Below, one piece after another: positions 7,845-16,229 of a stretch of 64,000 bases of DNA. The translations under genes and the position numbers were made by a program. The DNA is from RGIG4079 sp045531405 (GTDB taxonomy: Bacteria; Bacteroidota; Bacteroidia; Bacteroidales; Muribaculaceae). The stretch covers positions 1 through 64,000 of the forward strand of contig JAZSDX010000008.1 of the NCBI GenBank assembly GCA_045531405.1, in the 5' to 3' direction. The notes below the pieces were generated by a model. The model was not told the origin of the DNA and did not search any database. It was given only the letters and a program-made list of their open reading frames with translations. Every line of letters begins with the position of its first letter. Within the stretch, counting starts at the first letter, position 1.

Positions 7845-7872
7845 AACAGGCGAGCCGATTGGCTCGCCTGTT
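7845..7872 (-). terminator. hairpin terminator of the glycosidase gene
   Basis: A perfect 12-bp stem (7845-7856 with 7861-7872), loop GATT, then TTTTC on the minus strand. It lies 29 bp beyond the stop of the gene ending at 7901. Confidence 0.85.
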
Positions 7873-7900
7873 GCATCTATGATAAATAGATTTTGAGTTA

Positions 7901-10366
7901 TTACTTAATGATAAGTTTACCCATTGATGTTGCGTCTTCGGTTACTACGCGTACTATATACATGCCTTTGTTGAAACCTGCAGTTTCAATCGCGGTAGTA
8001 CCTTCGATAGTAACTGATTGTACCAATGCGCCACCTACGTTGTAGATTTCAATTTGAGCAGCACCTTCGCATTCGATTGTTGCAGGAGCTCCTGCTTCGG
8101 CAGGGTTGGGGTAGAGTTTAATAGCATTTGTTGGGCTATTAATGATATGTTCAACTCCTGATGGATCACCATAAAGTTGGTCAAGAACCGGTATTTGAAT
8201 CTTATATTCTGTTCCGGTTGTTGATTTACCCATGTCGAAACGAATGTTTGAGATTGTGATTGGATAAATCGCGTTGTTGTTGATATCAACGCCATTAACT
8301 TTGCTGAAAGGTACTATGAACGAAGTTAAAGTATTGGCAGGTATGTTGTCAGAGATAATGAGATTACCACGGTTGCCAAGTTTATCGGCGATAGCTAATT
8401 GCATTTTTGTGATAGGTGCATCGCCCGGGTTGATGTCAACGCGTATTCCATAAGGCAAGCTGTAAGTAGTGGTGGTGCTTGTTGCGGTGATGTAGTTAGA
8501 ACGAGCATCAACACCGGTATAAGCCAAGTCAAAACCTGTTCCGTTAGGAGTCATTGTAATGTTTTTACCACCCGATTGTTTCAAAGTCCAATTTTCGGCT
8601 TCGGTTGATGGATAAAGTGCTTGGCTATCGCTTTCGGGGATTTCAACAGTAATACTCAATGAGCCATTGAAATTAGGCGATGTGCCGGTAAATGTTGCTG
8701 AGCCATTTTTGTATCCATGAACTTTGCCATCGATAACTTCGGACACTTCAGCATCACTTGATGCCCAGTCAACAGTAGCGGCATTTACCTCGTAAGTGAA
8801 GTTGCCAATTGTTGCGTCCATTTGGATAGGATAACCTTTACGATCATCAACAATATAAGAGTCGTTGATGAGGTTAACTTCGCTCATGATTGTTGTAACG
8901 AGTTGTTTTGTGGTTAAGCCATTATATGTAGCATAGAGATAGCCCGATGTTTGTTCGGCAGTAGCAGTGAAGATGCCATCTTTCATTGTACCTATGTGTG
9001 GGTCGCAAGTGATTTCAGCTTCAACCACATCTTTGCTCTTGAGCAAGCCATATTGGTTGTATGCATACACGATAGGACGGAATGTAGCAGTGATAGGCAC
9101 TTTGTATGCGCGAGGCTCAAATGCAAGTGTTGCGAAATTGTCATCAACCGGTGCTTTTGAGAAGAAAATCACACCATTGCCCACATAGCGTTCAGTTCCG
9201 TCTGATGGGTGGTTTTTAATTTCTTCGTTTACATACATTACTGATGAACCACCACCGTCAAGGTTTACGCCGGTCCAGCCTCCGAGTGCTTTCAACACAT
9301 AACCTTGGTCGTCGAGAGTGATACCTGCCGAGATTGCCGAGTTGCGACCGTCGATAACGACAGAGTATATTTTAGTGCCCTCTTTGTTGATTCCCATAAA
9401 TGTGCGTGGGTGACATTCGGGGTTGCCAATATTGGTGATTTCGCCATCTTGAAGAATGATGTGTCCGCTACCACCGATTGCTTCGTCGATGTCGATGTGA
9501 TCGGGGAATCCATTGGTAGAAGTGCGAATGTTGATAGTGATTTCTTCGCCGGCTGCCATTGCGCCAATAAAATCAGCCGATGTACCTACTCCGTGAAGCA
9601 CTGCACGTCCGGTAGGTATAGTTGGGTTACCGGGGTTGTCGCTCACGCTTTCTACTACAGCAGTGATTACAGCGTTAGAAGGGTATTTGAATGATTCGCC
9701 ATCTTTAGGTTTAAGAATTGCGATTTTACCTCCTGTGTAGTATTCGTAAATTGTTTTACCCCACGCTTCGGTGTAGAGTGAAAGGAAGTTTGTGCCTGTT
9801 GCAGTATTAAACTCAAGGCAAGGCATATTTAATGCGTTGAGAGTAACTGATGTACCATTATGAGTTACCGAACTGTTAAAGTGTACACGGTCAATGCCGG
9901 GTATGCGATCGGGGGTAAAATACAATAATGGTTGGCTCACAGGGTTAACAGCTATTTCACCATCGCAGATAAGTCCCATGCGCGAAAGCCCCGAGCGGGT
10001 GTACATTGTTGCTGAGGTAGTGAAGAAGTCGCCATTGTGAGCTGCAATCATGTCGTGACCGGGAGAGTCAAAACGAGCATACATTGCCGATGGGCGTTCG
10101 GTAGAAAGGGCAGCATCGCCACCATTTACCACTTGCATATCCACATATGGATTTGTGATATCCATTTCTAATACGTGAATAGTCATTGGGCGGTCGGGCA
10201 AGCGATAGAATGCGTATTCGCAACCGGGACCCACACTGTGCTTAGGGATAATAGTGTCGATGGCATAGTTTTGCCCATTGACATACATTGTGTTTTGAGC
10301 CGATGCTATAGAGCCTGTAGTGGCAAGAATAGCGGCAACTGAAACGTAGCGTAAAAGTTGTTTCAT
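7901..10366 (-). CDS. secreted phosphodiester glycosidase (NAGPA-like) with T9SS sorting tail
   Basis: 821 residues. A signal peptide (to about residue 23, ending SIASAQ) is followed by a phosphodiester glycosidase / NAGPA domain (roughly 70-405) containing AAHNGDFFTTS, YSVVIDGRNSAISAG and VNLDGGGSSVMYVNEE, the conserved D-G-G-G-S core of that family. Next come Ig-like beta domains and a galactose-binding-like region. The last 75 residues are a T9SS type-A tail (IKLYPNPAEAG, then IEIYNVGGALV, MYIVRVV, GKLIIK). It should therefore leave through the T9SS whose core operon starts 5 kb away, and act outside the cell on glycan phosphodiesters. The substrate is unknown. Single-gene transcription unit. 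Confidence 0.87.
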   Translation of the reverse strand: MKQLLRYVSVAAILATTGSIASAQNTMYVNGQNYAIDTIIPKHSVGPGCEYAFYRLPDRPMTIHVLEMDITNPYVDMQVVNGGDAALSTERPSAMYARFDSPGHDMIAAHNGDFFTTSATMYTRSGLSRMGLICDGEIAVNPVSQPLLYFTPDRIPGIDRVHFNSSVTHNGTSVTLNALNMPCLEFNTATGTNFLSLYTEAWGKTIYEYYTGGKIAILKPKDGESFKYPSNAVITAVVESVSDNPGNPTIPTGRAVLHGVGTSADFIGAMAAGEEITINIRTSTNGFPDHIDIDEAIGGSGHIILQDGEITNIGNPECHPRTFMGINKEGTKIYSVVIDGRNSAISAGITLDDQGYVLKALGGWTGVNLDGGGSSVMYVNEEIKNHPSDGTERYVGNGVIFFSKAPVDDNFATLAFEPRAYKVPITATFRPIVYAYNQYGLLKSKDVVEAEITCDPHIGTMKDGIFTATAEQTSGYLYATYNGLTTKQLVTTIMSEVNLINDSYIVDDRKGYPIQMDATIGNFTYEVNAATVDWASSDAEVSEVIDGKVHGYKNGSATFTGTSPNFNGSLSITVEIPESDSQALYPSTEAENWTLKQSGGKNITMTPNGTGFDLAYTGVDARSNYITATSTTTTYSLPYGIRVDINPGDAPITKMQLAIADKLGNRGNLIISDNIPANTLTSFIVPFSKVNGVDINNNAIYPITISNIRFDMGKSTTGTEYKIQIPVLDQLYGDPSGVEHIINSPTNAIKLYPNPAEAGAPATIECEGAAQIEIYNVGGALVQSVTIEGTTAIETAGFNKGMYIVRVVTEDATSMGKLIIK

Positions 10367-10525
10367 ATAGGGTAAATTTTATGATTAGTTATTATAATCA
10401 GTAAAATTACAATTTTCTTAATATATTATGGTGTAAAATGAAGATATTTTATAATATATTAACAGTAGCAAAATGCTCATTGTGGGCGAAAAGTTATCAA
10501 AAAGTGCTATTTGGTGCTGATTTTT

Positions 10526-10556
10526 TTGTTAATATGGGCGAATTGTTGTATTTTTG
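10526..10556 (+). promoter_or_regulatory. promoter of asd
   Basis: TTTG at the -33 position (10525-10528) and -7 TATTTTTG at 10549-10556, spacer 20 nt, a textbook match to the Bacteroidetes consensus. The predicted start is near 10563, 22 nt before the asd ATG. Confidence 0.8.
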
Positions 10557-10584
10557 CACAAATTTTTAAGATTTTATTAGAAAA

Positions 10585-11592
10585 ATGAAAGTAGCAATTG
10601 TTGGCGCAAGTGGCGCAGTGGGTCAAGAGTTTCTAAGAGTGCTTGACGAACAAAATTTCCCTCTTGATGAATTAGTGCTATTCGGTTCAAGCCGTAGTGC
10701 AGGTAAAACATATACATTCCGTGGTAAAGAAATCACGGTGAAGGAACTTAAACACAATGATGACTTTAAGGATATTGATATCGCCTTTACATCGGCCGGA
10801 GCCGGTACATCTAAAGAATTTGCCGAAACTATTACTAAATACGGTGCAATTATGATTGACAACTCAAGCGCATTCCGCATGGACGAAGATGTGCCCTTGG
10901 TTGTGCCCGAAGTGAATGGCGAAGATGCATTCAACACTCCTCGCAATATTATTGCTAATCCTAACTGTACTACAATTCAAATGGTTGTAGCGCTCAAACC
11001 ACTTAACGACATTTCGCCAATCAAACGTGTGCATGTGTCAACTTATCAAGCGGCGAGCGGTGCTGGTGCAGCTGCGATGGACGAATTGGTTAAGCAATAT
11101 GCTCAACTCCAAAATGGCGAAGAACCTACTGTTGAAAAATTTGCTTATCAATTGGCTTACAACGTAATCCCTCATGTTGATGTGTTCCTTGAAAATGGCT
11201 ACACAAAAGAGGAGATGAAAATGTATCACGAAACGAAGAAAATCATGCATTGCCCCGACCTCGACGTGAGTGCAACTTGTGTGCGTGTGCCTGTAATGCG
11301 TGCTCACTCTGAATCAATTTGGGTAGAAACCGAATCGCCAATTTCAGTAGAACAAGCACGTGAAGCATTTGCAAAGGGCGAAGGTCTTGTCGTGGTTGAT
11401 GATCCTGCAAATAAAAAATACCCAATGCCTCTTGAAATTGCTAACCAAGATCCTGTATATGTGGGACGTATTCGCAAGGATATCACTAACGAAAATGGCT
11501 TGACATTTTGGGTAGTAGGCGACCAAATCAAGAAAGGTGCAGCCCTCAATGCAGTGCAAATCGCTCAATACATGATTGCTCACAAAAAATAA
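10585..11592 (+). CDS. asd: aspartate-semialdehyde dehydrogenase
   Basis: 335 residues, full length. It makes L-aspartate-4-semialdehyde from aspartyl phosphate with NADPH, the branch point to lysine/diaminopimelate, threonine and methionine. Visible: nucleotide-binding GASGAVG (residues 7-13), SSRSAGK (36-41), the substrate loop IDNSSAFRMD, the catalytic cysteine in NPNCTT (Cys128) and the STYQAASGAG segment that follows. Single gene between its own promoter (10526-10556) and terminator (11642-11670). Nothing unusual. Confidence 0.95.
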   Translation: MKVAIVGASGAVGQEFLRVLDEQNFPLDELVLFGSSRSAGKTYTFRGKEITVKELKHNDDFKDIDIAFTSAGAGTSKEFAETITKYGAIMIDNSSAFRMDEDVPLVVPEVNGEDAFNTPRNIIANPNCTTIQMVVALKPLNDISPIKRVHVSTYQAASGAGAAAMDELVKQYAQLQNGEEPTVEKFAYQLAYNVIPHVDVFLENGYTKEEMKMYHETKKIMHCPDLDVSATCVRVPVMRAHSESIWVETESPISVEQAREAFAKGEGLVVVDDPANKKYPMPLEIANQDPVYVGRIRKDITNENGLTFWVVGDQIKKGAALNAVQIAQYMIAHKK

Positions 11593-11641
11593 GAATCACA
11601 TAATATTATTGATAAACAAGAAATACTCTAAACATAATCAC

Positions 11642-11670
11642 CGCCCGAGTAAATTCGATTTGCTCGGGCG
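11642..11670 (+). terminator. hairpin terminator of asd
   Basis: A 13-bp stem (11642-11654 with 11658-11670, one G-U pair) and a 3-nt loop, followed by TTTTTT from 11673. Confidence 0.85.
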
Positions 11671-11681
11671 ATGTTTTTTAG

Positions 11682-11712
11682 TTGTGATATTGGGAATAAA
11701 TGATTACTTTTG
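11682..11712 (+). promoter_or_regulatory. promoter of the antiporter gene
   Basis: -33 TTG at 11682-11684 and -7 TACTTTTG at 11705-11712, spacer 20 nt. The ATG follows at 11745. Confidence 0.75.
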
Positions 11713-11744
11713 CAGTAAAATAATGAGATAACCCTAAAAATACC

Positions 11745-13928
11745 ATGATTTTAACTGCTACAACACCACTTGTAACATCGCCCGTATTGATATTTTTTAT
11801 CGTGCTGGTAATTATATTGTTGTCGCCGTTAGTTCTCAATCGATTCAAAATCCCTCACATAATAGGTCTTATCGTGGCAGGGCTTGTTGTTGGTCCTCAT
11901 GGGTTGAATGTGCTTGCTCGTGACATGAGTTTTGAACTCTTTGGGCAAGTGGGATTGCTTTATATAATGTTCTTGGCAGGAATTGAGATTGATATGTTTC
12001 ACCTCAAACGCAATCTCAAGCGAGGTATGGTATTTGGGATCCTTACGTTTTTGTTCCCTATGGTAATCGGCACATTGGCAAGTGTATATTTGCTTAATAT
12101 GAGCTGGATTACATCGATATTATTAGCATCAATGTATGCTTCTCACACGTTGATTTCTTATCCCATTGTAGCGCGTTTCGGGTTGACAAAAAGCCCGGCA
12201 GTATTGATAGCTGTAGTAGGAACGATAATTGCGGTTATTGGGGCTTTACTTGTGCTTGCCGGGGCAGTGAATGTGCATCGCACAGGGTCGTTTGCATGGA
12301 TGGACTTGTTGCGTTTATTAATTGAATTGGCATTGTATTGTGTTGTCATTTTGTACACCTATCCGCGCATTACACGATGGTTTTTCAAACAATATAGCGA
12401 TAATGTAACGCAGTATATCTATGTGATGGCAATGGTGTTTTTGGCTGCATGGTTTGCACAAATTATCGAGCTTGAGGCGGTGCTTGGCGCATTCTTTGCC
12501 GGGCTTGTGTTAAATAGATATGTGCCAAATGCTTCACCATTGATGAATCGTATAGAGTTTTTGGGTAATGCTTTGTTTATTCCATATTTCTTGATAGGGG
12601 TGGGTATGATGATTGATATGAAAGTCATTTCAAATATCAACACACTTTATGTGGCAGGAAATATGATTGTGGTGGCGCTGATTGCCAAATGGGTGGCAGC
12701 ATGGGTTGTGCAAAAGATTTATGGTATGAAGGGGCATGAACGTCGCATGATGTTTGGTTTGACAACCGCTCATACGGCAGTGGCTCTTGCAGTAGTAACA
12801 ATAGGATATAATATGATAATGCCCGATGGAAGTCGTATGATGGACGAAACGATTCTTAACGGCACTGTATTAATGATTCTTATTACATGTGCGATTGCTC
12901 CAATGGTGACGGCTCGTGCAGCATCAAAGATGCGAATCGAGATGCTTACCGATGATGGGACAACCGAAGTTAGCAGTTCAAAGCGTGAAACAAAGATACT
13001 TATCCCGGTGTCAAATCCTATAACAGCACAATCACTCACCGAATTGGCATTGATGTTGCGCAATCCTCGTCGTAAGACCGATATTTATGCCATTCATGTG
13101 CGCAATGATAATTCGGCTTCATCGCGTGCCATAGGTCGCAACGCTCTTGATATTGCTGTGAAATCGGCATCGAGTGTAGATGTTGAGGTAACGCCTATTG
13201 AACGATATGACATAAACACCATTGCCGGATTGCTAAATGCTATTGAAGAACGTGATATAACCGATGTGATTATAGGTATGCATCGCAAGTCAACTATAAT
13301 TGATAGTTTCTTTGGTGCAAAGATTGAACAATTGCTCAAAACGACCAATCAGATGGTGTTGATGACTCGTTGCTTTATCCCGATTAACACAGTGACACGT
13401 ATTGTTGTAGCTGTGCCTCCTATGGCTCAATATGAAACCGGTTTTAGTCGATGGGTGAGAGCAATTGGAAACCTTACTCGTCAGATAGGTTGTCGTGTGA
13501 TATTCTGTTGTCACCCCGATACTCAATCTCTTATTCGTGGAGTGTTGCATCGCGACCGTTACGACATTCGTCATGAGTATCGTGATGTGGAGCGTTGGGA
13601 CGACTTTGTGTTGCTGTCAAATCGAATTCTTGAAGATGACTTGTTTGTTGTCGTTTCGGCTCGTGAAACATCTGTGTCACACAATGATGATATGGCCGAT
13701 GTGCCCGGATTCTTACAACGATATTTCTCTCGTAATAACCTCATTGTGCTTTATCCTGAACAATTTGGACAATCCGAACCGATGAACACGTTTGTTGATC
13801 CTATGTCATCGGATTTACATTCTGTCCCATCTCCATTGTGGTTTAAACTTCATGGCGCATATCGCAAACTTGTGCAATTGAAAAAGAGCATCTTCAAGCG
13901 CGACAAGGGGAAGAAAATTGATTTATAA
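11745..13928 (+). CDS. CPA2-family cation:proton antiporter
   Basis: 727 residues. The first ~390 form about 12 membrane helices of a monovalent cation:proton antiporter (KefB/Na+-H+ exchanger type), with IPHIIGLIVAGLVVGPHG (residues 32-49), MFLAGIEIDM, the helix-5-like SHTLISYPIVARFG and LEAVLGAFFAGLVLNR. The C-terminal ~300 residues are soluble and hold USP-like alpha/beta segments (ETKILIPVSNPI; TDIYAIHVRN), a common regulatory add-on. It is predicted to exchange Na+ or K+ for H+ across the inner membrane; the ion is not determined. Own promoter; a gene stub follows immediately. Confidence 0.85.
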   Translation: MILTATTPLVTSPVLIFFIVLVIILLSPLVLNRFKIPHIIGLIVAGLVVGPHGLNVLARDMSFELFGQVGLLYIMFLAGIEIDMFHLKRNLKRGMVFGILTFLFPMVIGTLASVYLLNMSWITSILLASMYASHTLISYPIVARFGLTKSPAVLIAVVGTIIAVIGALLVLAGAVNVHRTGSFAWMDLLRLLIELALYCVVILYTYPRITRWFFKQYSDNVTQYIYVMAMVFLAAWFAQIIELEAVLGAFFAGLVLNRYVPNASPLMNRIEFLGNALFIPYFLIGVGMMIDMKVISNINTLYVAGNMIVVALIAKWVAAWVVQKIYGMKGHERRMMFGLTTAHTAVALAVVTIGYNMIMPDGSRMMDETILNGTVLMILITCAIAPMVTARAASKMRIEMLTDDGTTEVSSSKRETKILIPVSNPITAQSLTELALMLRNPRRKTDIYAIHVRNDNSASSRAIGRNALDIAVKSASSVDVEVTPIERYDINTIAGLLNAIEERDITDVIIGMHRKSTIIDSFFGAKIEQLLKTTNQMVLMTRCFIPINTVTRIVVAVPPMAQYETGFSRWVRAIGNLTRQIGCRVIFCCHPDTQSLIRGVLHRDRYDIRHEYRDVERWDDFVLLSNRILEDDLFVVVSARETSVSHNDDMADVPGFLQRYFSRNNLIVLYPEQFGQSEPMNTFVDPMSSDLHSVPSPLWFKLHGAYRKLVQLKKSIFKRDKGKKIDL

Positions 13929-13930
13929 CC

Positions 13931-14068
13931 ATTCTTCCCACAATATGCTATGAGGAAAATTCTTCCATTAATATTGGCGTGGAAGACCACAAACGCAATA
14001 TGTTTGCCCTTCTCGAGAAACCAGGCTACGAGAAAGAGATAGCCGCAATCAAAGCAAAAATCAGTTAA
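13931..14068 (+). pseudogene. unrecognised C-terminal gene stub
   Basis: Right after the antiporter stop, a frame without a usable start runs to TAA at 14066-14068. The last 28 residues look like genuine protein: EDHKRNMFALLEKPGY followed by EKEIAAIKAKIS. I cannot name the family. It is probably the 3' end of a gene whose 5' part was lost. A chance frame is possible, but the composition argues against it. Confidence 0.35.
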
Positions 14069-14096
14069 TGTATAGTTTTTCTAATATTACACAAAA

Positions 14097-14132
14097 CAAT
14101 AAACGGCAGAACACATGTCCTGCCGTTTATTG
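14097..14132. terminator. bidirectional hairpin terminator
   Basis: A perfect 13-bp stem (14097-14109 with 14120-14132) and a 10-nt loop. It is followed on the minus strand by TTTTGTG. It lies 33 bp past the stop of the protease-like gene ending at 14165, and also closes the antiporter/stub unit. Confidence 0.75.
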
Positions 14133-14164
14133 TTAATACATGAGAATTTTGAGTTGCTTTGCGC

Positions 14165-15040
14165 TCACTTTCTTGACGGTCTATAATACATTGCATCGTC
14201 CGATAAATCAAAGACCCAGTCATACCCATCAATTTCCAATGGATTAACCGCATAAGGGCTAACCATATTTTCCATATACGCACAACCCACCTTCTGATTT
14301 ATAAATTCCCCTGCCGAAAACGTTATTGAATCGGTTTTCATCCTCTCTCCCTCGGGAATTTCCACACCGCACTCCTCAGCCGAGAGCCACAAAACCAACT
14401 TATCCAGGTACTTTCCGGTGTCAACATAAAAACGATGCTCAGTCTCATCAACCACCATATCCCAATAATAACGCCCGCTCCAATCACTTATTGCCCAGTT
14501 AAAACGCTTCAAATTAATTTTTCTGTCGTATCCATCGGGCATTTCCGAACGCAGATATACCTTATTGCTAACAACTTCGACATTGAAATATTTCATAAAT
14601 TCCTGCCCTAAGATATCAAATCGTTCAGATAAATGAAACCTTATATTTTTAATAACTAAGTCACCACCCTTGTCACTCTTTACCGGAATAGAGACATAAT
14701 AACCTTTATAAGACATGCTTAAACTCCCATACATATCATGCGTGACAACAGGGTAAAAAAACTCCTCCACTTCATAGCCGGCATCACGAAATCTCCCCAA
14801 AGTTCTGTCTGTAATACAATTAAGGGCCGCACCTGTGTCTAAGAGAAAATCCGCAAAAGGATTTGCGGATATCTGAACCTGATTGTTGTGTCGATTAATA
14901 TGAAACACAACTGTTTCAGAGGATTTCGCCCCTTCAATTGACATTTTGTCCGTGGCCTTAAAATAGCACACATAAGACAAAAAAACTATCAAGATTATAC
15001 ACACTGCAATACTTGCGACTTTTTTACATACTTCTTTCAT
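14165..15040 (-). CDS. membrane-anchored retropepsin-like protein with two DTG motifs
   Basis: 291 residues. An N-terminal membrane helix (about 9-27) is followed by a clan-AA aspartic-protease-like lobe: FADFLLDTGAALNCIT (DTG at 68-70) and the partner signature RFDILGQEFMKYFNVEV (141-156). A second lobe holds EHRFYVDTGKYLDKLVLW (DTG at 207-209). Retropepsins supply one catalytic Asp per chain and dimerise; two DTGs in one chain suggest a pseudo-dimeric enzyme, or one lobe kept for structure. The catalytic side would be periplasmic. Its start codon overlaps the end of a 43-codon ORF. Family fairly sure, activity inferred. Confidence 0.65.
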   Translation of the reverse strand: MKEVCKKVASIAVCIILIVFLSYVCYFKATDKMSIEGAKSSETVVFHINRHNNQVQISANPFADFLLDTGAALNCITDRTLGRFRDAGYEVEEFFYPVVTHDMYGSLSMSYKGYYVSIPVKSDKGGDLVIKNIRFHLSERFDILGQEFMKYFNVEVVSNKVYLRSEMPDGYDRKINLKRFNWAISDWSGRYYWDMVVDETEHRFYVDTGKYLDKLVLWLSAEECGVEIPEGERMKTDSITFSAGEFINQKVGCAYMENMVSPYAVNPLEIDGYDWVFDLSDDAMYYRPSRK

Positions 15041-15155
15041 AGGAATCTATTCGATATAAGTTACATAGTCCGACTTGTGTGGCGATGGCTCTTGCAATGG
15101 ATTGCGCGGATAACCTATCATGCAGTGGCTTATGCTTTTTAAGTAGTTTGCTCAT
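15024..15155 (-). CDS. 43-residue ORF overlapping the protease gene start
   Basis: ATG at 15155, stop at 15024-15026, beyond the protease ATG at 15038-15040, so the two frames overlap by 17 bp. The product starts MSKLLKKHKPLHDRL and is basic at the N-terminus; no family recognised. The ATG lies about 16 nt downstream of the start expected from the -7 box TATATTTG at 15178-15185. It could be a regulatory upstream ORF, a small protein or a gene remnant. Confidence 0.35.
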   Translation of the reverse strand: MSKLLKKHKPLHDRLSAQSIARAIATQVGLCNLYRIDSYERSM

Positions 15156-15177
15156 AGTTTTCACACTTTTAGTTGTG

Positions 15178-15185
15178 CAAATATA
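15178..15185 (-). promoter_or_regulatory. -7 box upstream of the 43-codon ORF
   Basis: TATATTTG on the minus strand matches TAnnTTTG. I see no good TTG at the -33 position, so the promoter is only half supported. Confidence 0.45.
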
Positions 15186-15255
15186 TGTATTTTTCACAGA
15201 ATCGGCGATATTTTGAGGTGCTTTTTCACACTTTCGCCATTTTTGTACTTCGGAA

Positions 15256-15420
15256 TCAATTTTCCTCGTTCCATTCACGGAGCTCCGATTTGAGATTGTT
15301 GATAGTGTGGTTGTTGAAGCGATATATCTTGGCACCAACAAATAGCCAGGTGAGAGAAATGAATGCGTTGGGAGTTAATATATAGAATTTTGATACAGCT
15401 TCATCAATCAAAAGAAAAAA
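15256..15420 (-). pseudogene. possible C-terminal remnant of a small membrane protein
   Basis: A minus-strand frame ending in TGA at 15256-15258 reads FISLTWLFVGAKIYRF then NNHTINNLKSELREWNEEN: a membrane helix and a polar helix, natural-looking. No start codon is evident and the frame runs toward porT antisense. The rest of the 345-bp interval 15156-15500 holds a plus-strand TACATTTG (15429-15436) with no matching -33 box, and nothing else. Confidence 0.25.
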
Positions 15421-15500
15421 TGGGAATCTACATTTGAGATGTGGGTTAGAAATATGGGCTATTGCGCAATAATAATAAAAAGTGTGCGTTTTAATAAAAT

Positions 15501-16229
15501 ATGAGAAATTTTAGCCACATATCACTGATTGTAGCAATTTTAATATCGTTGTTGGTGCCGTTTGAAACCATGGGACGCGATTTTAACGATAAGTTGATGA
15601 ATCGTCCTTATGCCGATATGCGTAGTTGGCATTTAGGGTTTTCTGTGGGGTTACATACTCAAGATTTGAATTTTACAAATAATGGATATGTGACCGATAA
15701 GGGAGAATCGTGGTTTGTAGAGCAACCGGCATTTTCACCGGGATTTTGCGTTAATGGATTGATAGACTTTAGGTTGAATGATTATTTTAATGTGCGATTT
15801 ACTCCCGGGATGTATTTTGGTAATCGCGACATTAGAATGCATGATGCTGCAACCGGAGCAGAGGAACGCCAAAATATAAAATCGGCACATGTGGTATTTC
15901 CTGTCGATTTGAAATACTCGGCATTGCGATATCGCAATGTGCGGCCTTATATCGTAGGTGGAGTCATGCCTACATATGATGTGACAAAAAAACGCAGTGA
16001 CTTTTTGAAACTAAAACCATTTGATTGCTATCTCACGATTGGTTTTGGTTGTGATTTTTATTTGCCGTTTTTTAAGTTTAATCCCGAAATTAAATTTTGT
16101 TTTGGTTTGACCGATGTGTTAAATCCTAATCGCCCGGATCTTGCAGATGATCCCGATAAGTTGAAATATACCCAATCACTGTCAAAGGCAACATCACAAA
16201 TGGTGGTATTGACATTTTATTTTGAATAA
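15501..16229 (+). CDS. porT: PorT-family outer-membrane protein of the T9SS
   Basis: 242 residues. A signal peptide (to about 25) precedes a beta-barrel protein with alternating hydrophobic strands (HLGFSVGLHTQDLNF, FNVRFTPGMYFGNRD, VRPYIVGGVMPTYDV) and a C-terminal aromatic end VVLTFYFE. Length and pattern fit PorT, an integral outer-membrane component needed for type IX secretion. Assignment rests on this and on being first in a run with porP and gldKLMN. Its TAA overlaps the ATG of the next gene by one base. The plus-strand promoter is not clear. Confidence 0.8.
   Translation: MRNFSHISLIVAILISLLVPFETMGRDFNDKLMNRPYADMRSWHLGFSVGLHTQDLNFTNNGYVTDKGESWFVEQPAFSPGFCVNGLIDFRLNDYFNVRFTPGMYFGNRDIRMHDAATGAEERQNIKSAHVVFPVDLKYSALRYRNVRPYIVGGVMPTYDVTKKRSDFLKLKPFDCYLTIGFGCDFYLPFFKFNPEIKFCFGLTDVLNPNRPDLADDPDKLKYTQSLSKATSQMVVLTFYFE

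Noticed and set aside
9305..9694. 129-codon plus-strand frame inside the glycosidase gene
   Set aside because: Antisense to conserved glycosidase motifs, Cys/Val-rich and without homology clues.
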